From positions 1 to 11,115 of the forward strand of contig JADIMN010000061.1 of assembly GCA_017694735.1 (NCBI GenBank): a stretch of 11,115 bases of DNA, given 5' to 3'. Position numbers and translations under genes: made by a program. Positions 1 through 6,633 of this stretch are shown in pieces (within the stretch, counting starts at the first letter, position 1; each line of letters opens with the position of its first letter). Source of the DNA: Candidatus Alectryobacillus merdavium (lineage in GTDB: Bacteria; Bacillota_I; Bacilli_A; RFN20; CAG-826). The notes beneath the pieces are model-generated. The model saw only the letters and a list, made by a program, of their open reading frames with translations. It ran no database searches and was not told the origin of the DNA.

Positions 1-1649
1 GTAACATTTTCTAAATTAAATTTAGTATGACCACTTGCAGCACTTAATCTAATTGCAACACCATCATTTTCATCATTACTAGCAATTCCTTCAATAGTAG
101 TATTAATAACATTTAATTCTTTTAAATTAGAAATTGCTCCACCAATACCATGTTTATTAGCACCAGTAATATTACTTTTATTAAATGTAACACTATTTGC
201 AGTATTATTATTATTTCCAAATCCACCCATTAATAAATAGACAGCATAACCATTAGAATCTGATGTAGCACTATAATAATCTAAATCAAAATTACAATCA
301 TTAAAGGTCCAATTAGTGCCTTCTAATTGTCCACTTATTTTAATTGGATTATATGTAACTTTACCATCTAAAACTTCTACATTAAAATCACAATTTTCAA
401 AAGTAATATCATTTTCTACATTTGTATTACCATCAGCAAGACTTCCAGCTGAATTAGCATCAGAAATTTGTAATCCTCCATCAAAAATAATATCGTGGAA
501 TGTAACTCCATATAACCATCCAATATTATTTGAATGAGTTGCATTTAAGATTAATGCTTGAGAAATAGTAATTGTTGGATTTTCGCTAACACTTGTCCCA
601 TCAAAATAATAATCAGGAGCGCCAACTCTTACATTTGTAAGACCAATGGAATTTCCATAAAATGCAAAATTACCATCTGTTTTACTGTAAGTACCAGGAA
701 CTATGAAAATTTCTTCTATAGTTGAGTTTCCTTTGTCTGGATTAACTCCTCTACCTAATTCAGTAAATGCAGTTGAAGTAGAACTTGTTAAATCATCTAC
801 TACTTTATATGTAGTTGGATCTAATTCTTCTAAATAATATGCAAATTCTCCTTCAGCATTTGGATCAGTTGCATTAAATCTCTTATATACAGTATAACTT
901 CCATCACTTTCTTTATTTAATTGATAATGATATGTATCTTCATATTCATAAGTGTTTGTAATATCAAGAAATGCATTATCAGTAAACTTAGCTTTTAAGT
1001 AAAGCATTTCAGTTCCAAAAGTAATAGTTAAAGTATATAAATTATCATTTTTAACAACATCAAATTGATCACTATAAGTTTTACCACCATCTAATGATAA
1101 ACTTTCTAAATAATATCCATCATCAGCACTAGCAGTTACAGTTAAAACATCTCCTTCTTTTCCACTTGCTTTATCAACTAATAAATAACCATGTTCAGAA
1201 GTAAGAACTTGTACACCAACAATTGACTCACCTGGATCGCCACCTGGACCAACTGGGCCAGTTTCACCTTGTGTTCCTTGGGTACCTTGTGTTCCTTGAG
1301 TTCCCTGAGTACCTTGAGTTCCTTGGGTACCTTGTGTTCCGTCTGGGCCTTGTGGACCGGTTGGACCGGTTGGACCTTGAGGGCCTGTAGGACCGGTTTC
1401 ACCTTGAGTACCTTGAGTTCCTTGAGGACCAGTTGGACCTTGTGGACCTGTAGGACCGGTGTCACCTTGAGTTCCTTGTGTGCCTTGTGTTCCCTGAGTA
1501 CCTTGTGTGCCTTGAGGACCAGTGTTCCCAACATTAGTTTGGGTTTCAGAGGAATTAGATGTATTAGATATTTCACTAGGATTACATGAAGATAGAGTTA
1601 ATCCAAAGAAAACAGCTAACGATAATATAGATAATTTTCCTTTTTTCAT
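1..1649 (-). CDS. Surface lipoprotein with collagen-like stalk and probable beta-helix (3' end missing)
   Basis: The frame is open from ATG at 1649-1647 to the window edge: 549 complete codons and no stop, so the C-terminus lies outside. The ATG follows an AGAGG ribosome site at 1655-1659. Residues 1-22 form a lipoprotein signal peptide (MKKGK, hydrophobic stretch, lipobox LSSC with Cys22), so the protein is probably lipid-anchored on the outer membrane face. Residues 23-40 are a Ser/Thr/Asn linker. Residues 41-142 are 34 uninterrupted Gly-X-Y triplets, mostly GTQ and GPT/GPQ. Residues 145-225 resemble the small beta-sandwich repeats of surface proteins (TVTASADDGYYLESLSLDGG). From about residue 311 the pattern (IFIVPGTY, then TFENCDF at 416-422 and TFNDCNF at 448-454, with Asn-rich turns) looks like a right-handed parallel beta-helix of pectate-lyase type. 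No catalytic residues can be assigned. Adhesion or glycan binding is only a guess. The reading frame and lipobox are certain; the fold assignments are inference. Confidence 0.88.
   Translation of the reverse strand, partial: MKKGKLSILSLAVFFGLTLSSCNPSEISNTSNSSETQTNVGNTGPQGTQGTQGTQGTQGTQGDTGPTGPQGPTGPQGTQGTQGETGPTGPQGPTGPTGPQGPDGTQGTQGTQGTQGTQGTQGTQGTQGETGPVGPGGDPGESIVGVQVLTSEHGYLLVDKASGKEGDVLTVTASADDGYYLESLSLDGGKTYSDQFDVVKNDNLYTLTITFGTEMLYLKAKFTDNAFLDITNTYEYEDTYHYQLNKESDGSYTVYKRFNATDPNAEGEFAYYLEELDPTTYKVVDDLTSSTSTAFTELGRGVNPDKGNSTIEEIFIVPGTYSKTDGNFAFYGNSIGLTNVRVGAPDYYFDGTSVSENPTITISQALILNATHSNNIGWLYGVTFHDIIFDGGLQISDANSAGSLADGNTNVENDITFENCDFNVEVLDGKVTYNPIKISGQLEGTNWTFNDCNFDLDYYSATSDSNGYAVYLLMGGFGNNNNTANSVTFNKSNITGANKHGIGGAISNLKELNVINTTIEGIASNDENDGVAIRLSAASGHTKFNLENV
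1224..1529 (-). repeat. Collagen-like Gly-X-Y coding repeat, 9-nt period
   Basis: This is the DNA for residues 41-142 of the lipoprotein: 34 consecutive Gly-X-Y codon triplets. Fifteen are Gly-Thr-Gln, in blocks of five, two and eight, and they alternate with Gly-Pro-Thr and Gly-Pro-Gln triplets. Isolated charged triplets (GDT, GET, GPD, GDP, GES) break the pattern. The patch is far richer in GC than its surroundings: 97 of 180 bases at 1261-1440, against 11 of 60 at 1021-1080. Third positions of Gly, Thr and Pro codons vary from copy to copy, so the repeat is more regular as protein than as DNA. Collagen-like domains of this kind form triple-helical stalks in other bacteria; trimer formation here is inferred. 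Confidence 0.9.
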
Positions 1650-1675
1650 AAAAACCTCTCAATTTAAAAAATCTG

Positions 1676-1705
1676 TTAATAAAATTATAAATTAAAATTA
1701 GTCAA
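1676..1705 (-). promoter_or_regulatory. Candidate promoter of the lipoprotein gene
   Basis: On the minus strand TTGACT (1705-1700) is followed after 18 nt by TATTAA (1681-1676), about 26 nt before the start codon. A better -10 match, TATAAT at 1689-1684, lies too close to TTGACT (10 nt) and would need a different, poor -35. A promoter is expected here because a terminator lies just upstream. The exact boxes are uncertain in such AT-rich DNA. Confidence 0.4.
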
Positions 1706-1714
1706 AAATGTATA

Positions 1715-1740
1715 TAAAAAATGAATATTTAAATATTCAT
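1715..1740 (-). terminator. Rho-independent terminator after pepT
   Basis: Positions 1721-1740 are a perfect 20-bp palindrome (ATGAATATTTAAATATTCAT). Read on the minus strand it is followed immediately by a T-run at 1720-1716. It lies 31 nt past the pepT stop codon, where a terminator is expected. The stem is AT-rich and therefore weak, so some read-through into the lipoprotein gene is possible. Confidence 0.65.
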
Positions 1741-1771
1741 CTTTTAGTTATTAAAGTTTTGTAAATTTTTA

Positions 1772-2977
1772 TTATTTTTCAGATACTAATACTTTTAAAA
1801 TTTCAAGTACTTGATAAGACTCATTTAAGTCAACAAATTCAAATCTAGAATGGAAATTGTATCCACCTGTTGCAATATTAGGACATAAAAATCCTCTATT
1901 AGTTAGAGTAGCACCATCAGTACCACCTCTTATTGCTTCAAACTCATATTTAATATTTAATTTTTTATATGCATTACAAACTCTTTCAATTACTTCTTTA
2001 TTTTTATCTAGATTTTGTTTCATATTGTAGTAAGAAAACTTAATATCTAATGTAATTAAATCTTTTTGATTAATCTCATTAATTCTAGAAGCAGTAAGTT
2101 TAGCTAATTCAAGCATATAATTTAATTTATTTAAATCGTGTTCTCGAACAATATAATCAAGTTCTGCATGTTCTTCATTACCTTTTATATCAGTTAAATG
2201 ATAAAATCCAACTCTTTTATCTGTATGTTCTGGTTTTAAAAATTTTGGTAATGAATTATGAAATTCTATACCTAAATTAATGGCGTTATATAATTTATCC
2301 TTGGCAGATCCTGGATGAATTGATATTCCATTAATCTTTACTTTTATTGAAGCTCCGTTAAAGTTTTCATTATCAATATATAATAAATCTCCACCATCTA
2401 AAGTATATCCATACTTAGATTTTAATTTATCTAAATCAATATGATCTGCTCCAACTCCAATTTCTTCATCACTAGTAAAAATAACTTCTAAAGGACAATG
2501 TTTAAAAGATTTATTTTCTTTTAAAAATTGTAATAATTCCATAATTATTGCAATACCAGCTTTATCATCCCCGCCAAGTAAAGTAGTTCCATCACTAACC
2601 ATTAAATTATGATTTATTTTATTATTTAATACTGGGTAATCTTTACTAGATAAATATATTCCTTTGCTTAATTCTACATCAGATCCTTCATATTTTATTA
2701 CTCTAGCTTTAATATTACTTCCTAATGCTTGATTAGATGTATCAAGATGAGCAATTAAAGCAATTGGTGTAGAATTACTATCATCATTTCCATCTAAATA
2801 TCCATAAACTGTAGCAAATTTATTTATATAAATATCTTTTAATCCTAAATCAGTTAATTCATCTTTTAAAATATTAGCTAATATAATTTCATTATCATTA
2901 CTTGGTTTATCTTCATATACTTCATTACTTGTTGTATCTATTGAAACATATTTTAATAATCTTGATTCAATACTCAT
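1772..2977 (-). CDS. pepT: Peptidase T (tripeptide aminopeptidase), M20 family
   Basis: This cytoplasmic zinc aminopeptidase releases the N-terminal residue from tripeptides, in the last stage of peptide use. It has 401 residues, close to the roughly 408 of E. coli PepT. The M20 metal site is complete: AHLDTS with His77 and catalytic Asp79, GGDDKAG with bridging Asp137, DEEIG with catalytic Glu171 and Glu172, YTLDGG with Asp194, and GGYNFHSRFE with His376. The substrate-binding motifs HPGSAK (His221) and RGGTDGA (Arg350) are also present. The ATG at 2977 follows GGAGGT at 2989-2984 with 6-nt spacing. Terminators on both sides suggest a single-gene unit. Peptide scavenging would suit an organism with limited amino acid synthesis, which is inference. 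The gene shows no damage. Confidence 0.96.
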   Translation of the reverse strand: MSIESRLLKYVSIDTTSNEVYEDKPSNDNEIILANILKDELTDLGLKDIYINKFATVYGYLDGNDDSNSTPIALIAHLDTSNQALGSNIKARVIKYEGSDVELSKGIYLSSKDYPVLNNKINHNLMVSDGTTLLGGDDKAGIAIIMELLQFLKENKSFKHCPLEVIFTSDEEIGVGADHIDLDKLKSKYGYTLDGGDLLYIDNENFNGASIKVKINGISIHPGSAKDKLYNAINLGIEFHNSLPKFLKPEHTDKRVGFYHLTDIKGNEEHAELDYIVREHDLNKLNYMLELAKLTASRINEINQKDLITLDIKFSYYNMKQNLDKNKEVIERVCNAYKKLNIKYEFEAIRGGTDGATLTNRGFLCPNIATGGYNFHSRFEFVDLNESYQVLEILKVLVSEK

Positions 2978-2997
2978 TTTAATACCTCCAATTATTC

Positions 2998-3042
2998 ATA
3001 AATATTTTACAAATATTTATAAATAAATAAACTTAAAAACAA
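2998..3042 (-). promoter_or_regulatory. Possible pepT promoter with a dyad in the leader
   Basis: TATAAA at 3021-3016 on the minus strand lies 15 nt after TTGTTT at 3042-3037, which overlaps the preceding terminator. Just downstream, 2998-3006 and 3012-3020 form a perfect 9-bp inverted repeat (ATAAATATT) with a 5-nt spacer, in the position of an operator or leader hairpin. Everything here is A+T, so chance is a serious alternative. Confidence 0.25.
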
Positions 3043-3073
3043 AAAAAGAAAAGTTTCCTTTTCTTTTTTGTTT
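3033..3073 (-). terminator. Terminator after the two-gene unit at 3093-3834
   Basis: Arms at 3037-3053 and 3058-3073 are complementary over about 16 bp, with one extra A in the longer arm and a 4-nt loop. On the minus strand the hairpin begins about 20 nt after the stop codon at 3093. It runs through a T-rich arm and ends in TTTTT. The A-rich arm before and T-rich arm after also make it a plausible bidirectional terminator, though no plus-strand gene approaches it. Confidence 0.75.
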
Positions 3074-3092
3074 TGTTATTTGATTATATTAA

Positions 3093-3563
3093 TTATTTTG
3101 CAAAGCAAGAAACTAGACCTAAAACTCCACCGCCACAAGCTAAACAACCACTAAGTATTGTTCCAAGTCCAAGAGTAATACTGCAAAGAGTTTCTCCTTG
3201 AATATCAACTTCACAAATTTTACCAAATACACCAAAGTCAATTACTTGGCAAGTTAAGAAGAATATAACTCCTCCAGCAATTCCACATAAAGATCCTAAA
3301 AATCTAATAATTTTAGATTTTGTAAATAATAGTAATCCACCAACAACAACTAAAATAAATGCTGTTAATAAATAATAATTCATTTCTACATCATCTAAAC
3401 CAAATACTAAAGAATAAAGAAGTAGAGAATCATCTTCTAAAAATCCGCCAATTGCAGATACATTAACAGCTGCAAAAGCTAAACCAATTAAAGATAGTAA
3501 AACAACTAACCCAGCTAAACATCCAACAATGCTACTAATTGATAATTTTTTTGACTTTGCCAT
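3093..3563 (-). CDS. Cysteine-rich four-helix membrane protein of unknown function
   Basis: This 156-residue protein is not one I recognise. Hydrophobic segments lie at about residues 12-34, 62-80, 86-106 and 127-154, suggesting four transmembrane helices with a short basic N-terminus (MAKSKK) inside the cell. There is an acidic stretch between helices 1 and 2 (EDDS at 43-46). Eight cysteines (15, 93, 105, 117, 127, 140, 143, 153) are unusual for so small a membrane protein. The last hydrophobic segment contains CLACGGG. The start has a clear AAAGGAGA site 6 nt upstream. The gene begins 19 nt after the FakA-like small gene and has no promoter of its own, so the two are probably co-transcribed. 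Transport, redox or structural roles are all possible and none can be chosen. Confidence 0.85.
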   Translation of the reverse strand: MAKSKKLSISSIVGCLAGLVVLLSLIGLAFAAVNVSAIGGFLEDDSLLLYSLVFGLDDVEMNYYLLTAFILVVVGGLLLFTKSKIIRFLGSLCGIAGGVIFFLTCQVIDFGVFGKICEVDIQGETLCSITLGLGTILSGCLACGGGVLGLVSCFAK

Positions 3564-3582
3564 ATATAATCTCCTTTAATAA

Positions 3583-3834
3583 TTAACCTTTTAATCCTCT
3601 TGCTTGTCTATCCATGTCTTCGACAACAATATCATAAATTTCACCCAAAGTTGAACAATACTCTAATACCTTCCATGGTTCATTTGTATGATAATGAATT
3701 TTAATTAATTCATCATCTCCAACTGCTAATAGACAATCTCCTTTAAAATTTTTTTCAAAATACTCTTGTATTTTATCTTCACTTAAATTTTTTCCTTCGA
3801 TTAAAAGTTGTGTATCATATCTATACTCTAACAT
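3583..3834 (-). CDS. Stand-alone FakA/YloV C-terminal-like domain protein
   Basis: The 83-residue protein resembles the part of FakA (YloV, the DhaL-related fatty acid kinase) that follows its kinase domain: a short strand, a helix, then GDCLLAVGDDELIKIHYHTN, followed by a segment like VLEYCSTLGEIYDIVVEDM. In full-length FakA the matching pattern is GDSxxVVGDxxxxKVHxHTxxP with VLEYxxxxGELxxIxIxNM. The N-terminal ATP-binding DhaL-type domain is absent, so this protein cannot be a kinase alone. The frame is intact with a good AAAGGAGA ribosome site 6 nt before the ATG, so it looks like a real small gene and not decay. It may bind a FakB-like or other partner, or a lipid, but that is inference. 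It precedes the membrane protein gene by 19 nt. Confidence 0.8.
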   Translation of the reverse strand: MLEYRYDTQLLIEGKNLSEDKIQEYFEKNFKGDCLLAVGDDELIKIHYHTNEPWKVLEYCSTLGEIYDIVVEDMDRQARGLKG

Positions 3835-3840
3835 AATAAA

Positions 3841-3865
3841 TCTCCTTTTCTTTTACATTATATCA
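3841..3865 (-). promoter_or_regulatory. Extended -10 promoter and ribosome site for the FakA-like gene
   Basis: On the minus strand TGATATAAT (3865-3857) matches an extended -10 box (TGnTATAAT). It is followed by AAAGGAGA at 3848-3841, 6 nt before the ATG. No convincing -35 box is seen, as is common with extended -10 promoters. It lies just downstream of the terminator at 3894-3926, consistent with a fresh transcript for the two genes ending at 3093. Confidence 0.5.
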
Positions 3866-3893
3866 CTTTTAAATCATTTATTACTTACTTATT

Positions 3894-3926
3894 TAAAATA
3901 AAAGTCTCTTGTAAAAAAGAGACTTT
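3894..3926 (-). terminator. Strong terminator after the six-helix membrane protein gene
   Basis: Perfect 10-bp arms AAAGTCTCTT (3901-3910) and AAGAGACTTT (3917-3926) flank a 6-nt loop. On the minus strand the stem is followed by TTTTATTTT (the stem's last T's plus 3900-3894). It lies about 20 nt past the stop at 3948 and is the clearest terminator in the window. Confidence 0.85.
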
Positions 3927-3947
3927 AATTATTTTATATTTTAAATA

Positions 3948-4703
3948 CTAGTTTTTATTTTCACTATTATCATCAGATTGGTCTTTTAAATTATCTTCTG
4001 TTTTAACTTCATCTTGTGTATTTAATGTGGCATCATCATTAAACTTTGAAAGATCATCAGTTTTTATTTCTTCAACTTCTTCTCTAACTTCTTCTTTTAA
4101 TACGTTAAAATATAATAAACAAGAAATAACAGTTAATAAAATATCTCCTAAAATAAAGAAAACATATCCAACAATTCCAAGAACAGTTGTTATAATTAAA
4201 AGTTGGAATATAACCATTATTAATGAAGATACACTTGCAATAATACTTAGTAAAAATCCAAGTTGTTTAGATACATTTTTATTAATTAAAGGAAGTAAAG
4301 AAACAACCAATGTGGCAATAGAAAAAATTAAAGAAATAACAGATAAAATAATAAGTTCTGCTACTCCACTAGCACCAAGTTCACATAAAATAGTTACGAA
4401 AAAGATTACATTTAATCCGCCTAAAAGAACTCTAGTTGCATCTCCTAAATGATCAATAATATACTTATCACTTTTGTTTTTGATTTCTTTAAACTTATTA
4501 ACAATAAAAAGAACACCTGCAGCTAATAAAAATATACCAAAACCAACGTTAGTAATTCCACCGACAATTAAAGTTGCTGCAAGTCCATAACCTAATTCAG
4601 CAAATAAAATAATGCCATTAATTAAAACAAAAATACCTGCTAAACCAAAAATAATTCCAGCAATAATGTCTAAAACACTTTTTAAATTCAAAGTTTTTTT
4701 CAT
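3948..4703 (-). CDS. Six-helix membrane protein with acidic C-terminal tail, unknown function
   Basis: This 251-residue protein is not one I can assign to a family. Hydrophobic stretches at about residues 10-32, 40-68, 92-108, 112-138, 146-172 and 174-200 suggest six transmembrane helices. A basic loop (about 70-80) separates helices 2 and 3. Residues 204-251 form a hydrophilic, strongly acidic tail rich in Glu, Asp and Asn. There is no transporter signature or catalytic motif that I can see. The ATG at 4703 follows GGAGG (4715-4711) with 7-nt spacing. The gene lies about 100 nt downstream of atpC on the same strand, with a possible promoter between them and no clear terminator. It may therefore be transcribed both alone and by read-through from the ATP synthase operon. 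It ends in TAG, followed by a strong terminator. Confidence 0.85.
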   Translation of the reverse strand: MKKTLNLKSVLDIIAGIIFGLAGIFVLINGIILFAELGYGLAATLIVGGITNVGFGIFLLAAGVLFIVNKFKEIKNKSDKYIIDHLGDATRVLLGGLNVIFFVTILCELGASGVAELIILSVISLIFSIATLVVSLLPLINKNVSKQLGFLLSIIASVSSLIMVIFQLLIITTVLGIVGYVFFILGDILLTVISCLLYFNVLKEEVREEVEEIKTDDLSKFNDDATLNTQDEVKTEDNLKDQSDDNSENKN

Positions 4704-4754
4704 AAAAAATCCTCCATTTATTATATTACCATTTAACTAAAATAAAATAAATGA

Positions 4755-4783
4755 ATTATACCTCTAATTAATAGAAAGTAGAT
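4755..4783 (-). promoter_or_regulatory. Candidate promoter between atpC and the six-helix membrane protein gene
   Basis: A perfect TATAAT lies at 4760-4755 on the minus strand, about 50 nt before the start codon. The region 17 nt upstream (4783-4778, ATCTAC) is a poor -35. A second TATAAT at 4726-4721 is too close to the ribosome site to be likely. Confidence 0.35.
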
Positions 4784-4804
4784 AAATTGACACAAAATGT
4801 TGTA

Positions 4805-5212
4805 TTATTTTTCTTCTTTTTTAACACTAATTCTTGTTAATGCTTTCTTTAATTTCATTTCAGCATTACTTAATTCTTTAACAGTTTGAGCACTTAAAAT
4901 TAATTTTCTGGCATCTTTTTCACTTTGAATTGCTCTTTCTATATCAATTTCATCACTAGATTCAATACTTGATAGAAGTAAAATAGCTTTATTTTCATCA
5001 TGTTTTACCTCTATTACACCCTCTGAAATAGCATAGTGATGAATTCTACCATTAATTTTTAATTTAAGATCTGATATTTCAACATTAGATATTAAATTTT
5101 CATGATTTGCATAAATTGTAATTTCTCCATTATTTGTGTTTAATGAAAGAGATTCTACACTAGAATCAAAGTATTTTTTATAAGGAGTTAAAATTACTAA
5201 CTTAAAATTCAT
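4805..5212 (-). CDS. atpC: F-type ATP synthase epsilon subunit
   Basis: This is the central-stalk subunit that contacts the c-ring and can restrain ATP hydrolysis. Its 135 residues match the family length. The N-terminal beta-barrel domain opens with the usual FKLVILTP pattern and continues through TNNGEITIYANHENL. The C-terminal helical hairpin (about 88-130) contains IDIERA at 89-94. That fits the I(L)DxxRA motif known to bind ATP in some bacterial epsilon subunits, so ATP-sensed regulation is plausible. The start is 6 nt after the atpD stop. No Shine-Dalgarno sequence is visible (the leader reads AAATAATTAGATATG), unlike most genes here, so translation probably depends on coupling to atpD. 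It is the last atp gene, and no strong terminator follows. Confidence 0.96.
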   Translation of the reverse strand: MNFKLVILTPYKKYFDSSVESLSLNTNNGEITIYANHENLISNVEISDLKLKINGRIHHYAISEGVIEVKHDENKAILLLSSIESSDEIDIERAIQSEKDARKLILSAQTVKELSNAEMKLKKALTRISVKKEEK

Positions 5213-5218
5213 ATCTAA

Positions 5219-6631
5219 TTATTTTTTATTAATTAAATCATTATATCTTTCTTTTACTTCATTAAAATCTCCAGCATATAAGAATAAATTTTCTGGAATA
5301 TTATCTCCTTCTCCGTCTAATATTGCTCTAAAAGAAGATATAGTATCTTCAAGTTTTACATATTTTCCTGGTTTATTAGTATAATTTTGAGCTACAAAGA
5401 AGGATTGAGATAAGAAGTTCCTAATTCTTCTTGCTCTAGATACAATTAATTTATCTTCTTCACTTAATTCATCAATACCTAAAATCGCAATAATATCTTG
5501 CAAATCCTTATATTTTTGTAAAATTTCTTGAACATCTCTTGCTACTTGATAATGCTTTTTACCAACTACATTTGGATCTAGATAATTACTAGATGAATTA
5601 AGTGGATCAACAGCAGGATAAATTCCTAATGCAGCAGTTGATCTATCTAATACTGTTTTTGCATCTAAATGAGAAAAAGTTGTTGCAGGAGCAGGATCTG
5701 TTAAATCATCTGCTGGTACATATACTGCTTGAATAGATGTAATTGATCCATCTTTTGTTGAAGTTATTCTTTCTTGTAATTCACCCATTTCAGTTGCAAG
5801 AGTTGGTTGATATCCAACTGCAGATGGCATTCTACCTAAAAGTGCACTAACTTCACTTCCAGCTTGTGTAAATCTATAAATATTATCAATAAATAATAAA
5901 ACATCTTGATGCTTTTTATCTCTAAAATATTCAGCCATAGTTAAAGCAGTTAAAGCAACTCTCATTCTAGCACCAGGTGGCTCATTCATTTGTCCAAATA
6001 CTAAAGCAGTTTTGCTTAAAACTCCAGTACTTTTCATTTCATGATATAAGTCATTTCCTTCTCTACTTCTTTCTCCAACACCAGCAAATACAGAAATACC
6101 ATGTTGTTGAGTTGCAATATTATTAATTAATTCTTGAATTAAAACCGTTTTACCAACTCCAGCTCCACCAAATAAACCAACCTTACCACCTTTTACAAAA
6201 GGACAAATTAAGTCAATTACTTTAATTCCGGTTTCTAAAATAATTGCTTTAGTTGATTGTTCGTCAAAGTTTGGAGCATCTTTATAAATTGGATCATATT
6301 CATCTGCTTTTACTTCTTTATTTAATTCATCTATTGGCTCACCTAAAACATTAAACATTCTACCTAAAACAGCATTTCCAACTGGAACTTTAATCGGAGA
6401 TAATAAATCAAGTGCTTTTAATCCTCTTGTAAGACCATCAGTTGATTGCATAGAAATACATCTAACTACATCATCTCCAATATGTTGCATTACTTCACAT
6501 ATTAAATAACTTCCATCTTTTTTAAATATTTTTATAGCATTTAATAAAGCTGGAATATGCTCTTCCATAAATACAATATCTATTACAGGCCCAATAATTT
6601 GAATAACTCTACCTTCATTTAAATCTTTCAT
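5219..6631 (-). CDS. atpD: F-type ATP synthase beta subunit (catalytic)
   Basis: This is the catalytic subunit of the F1 head, which makes ATP from ADP and phosphate or hydrolyses it in reverse. All 470 residues are present. The Walker A loop GGAGVGKT is at 155-162, the catalytic Glu187 in GERSREGNDLY, and the Walker B LLFIDN ends with Asp249-Asn250. The PSAVGYQPTLATEMG stretch is at 269-283 and DELSEED at 387-393. One small departure is IYRF at 251-254, where most family members have IFRF. The AAAGGAG ribosome site (6645-6639) is embedded in the last codons of atpG, and the ATG starts 2 nt after the atpG stop, so the two genes are translationally coupled. The protein appears fully functional. 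Confidence 0.99.
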   Translation of the reverse strand: MKDLNEGRVIQIIGPVIDIVFMEEHIPALLNAIKIFKKDGSYLICEVMQHIGDDVVRCISMQSTDGLTRGLKALDLLSPIKVPVGNAVLGRMFNVLGEPIDELNKEVKADEYDPIYKDAPNFDEQSTKAIILETGIKVIDLICPFVKGGKVGLFGGAGVGKTVLIQELINNIATQQHGISVFAGVGERSREGNDLYHEMKSTGVLSKTALVFGQMNEPPGARMRVALTALTMAEYFRDKKHQDVLLFIDNIYRFTQAGSEVSALLGRMPSAVGYQPTLATEMGELQERITSTKDGSITSIQAVYVPADDLTDPAPATTFSHLDAKTVLDRSTAALGIYPAVDPLNSSSNYLDPNVVGKKHYQVARDVQEILQKYKDLQDIIAILGIDELSEEDKLIVSRARRIRNFLSQSFFVAQNYTNKPGKYVKLEDTISSFRAILDGEGDNIPENLFLYAGDFNEVKERYNDLINKK

Positions 6632-6633
6632 AT

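Noticed and set aside
1224..1529. A regular repeat block that could suggest a CRISPR array
   Set aside because: The period is 9 nt with no spacers, and it reads as Gly-X-Y codons in an open frame.
1178..1576. A minus-strand open frame giving a Lys/Leu/Val-rich repetitive peptide
   Set aside because: It is another frame of the collagen-like repeat, and the lipoprotein frame that has a signal peptide, ribosome site and Gly-X-Y pattern covers it completely.
1269..1589. A plus-strand open frame giving a Ser/Leu/Thr-rich repetitive peptide
   Set aside because: It is the antisense image of the same 9-nt repeat, with no ribosome site and biased composition.
4027..4452. A 141-codon open frame on the plus strand
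   Set aside because: It is antisense to the six-helix membrane protein, whose hydrophobic pattern and GGAGG start are convincing.
4787..4792. Perfect TTGACA on the plus strand
   Set aside because: No -10 box follows at a suitable distance and no plus-strand gene lies downstream.
4789..4803. Weak dyad ACAACA...TTGTGT after atpC as a terminator
   Set aside because: Only about four of six positions pair and there is no T-run, so I do not call a terminator for the atp operon.
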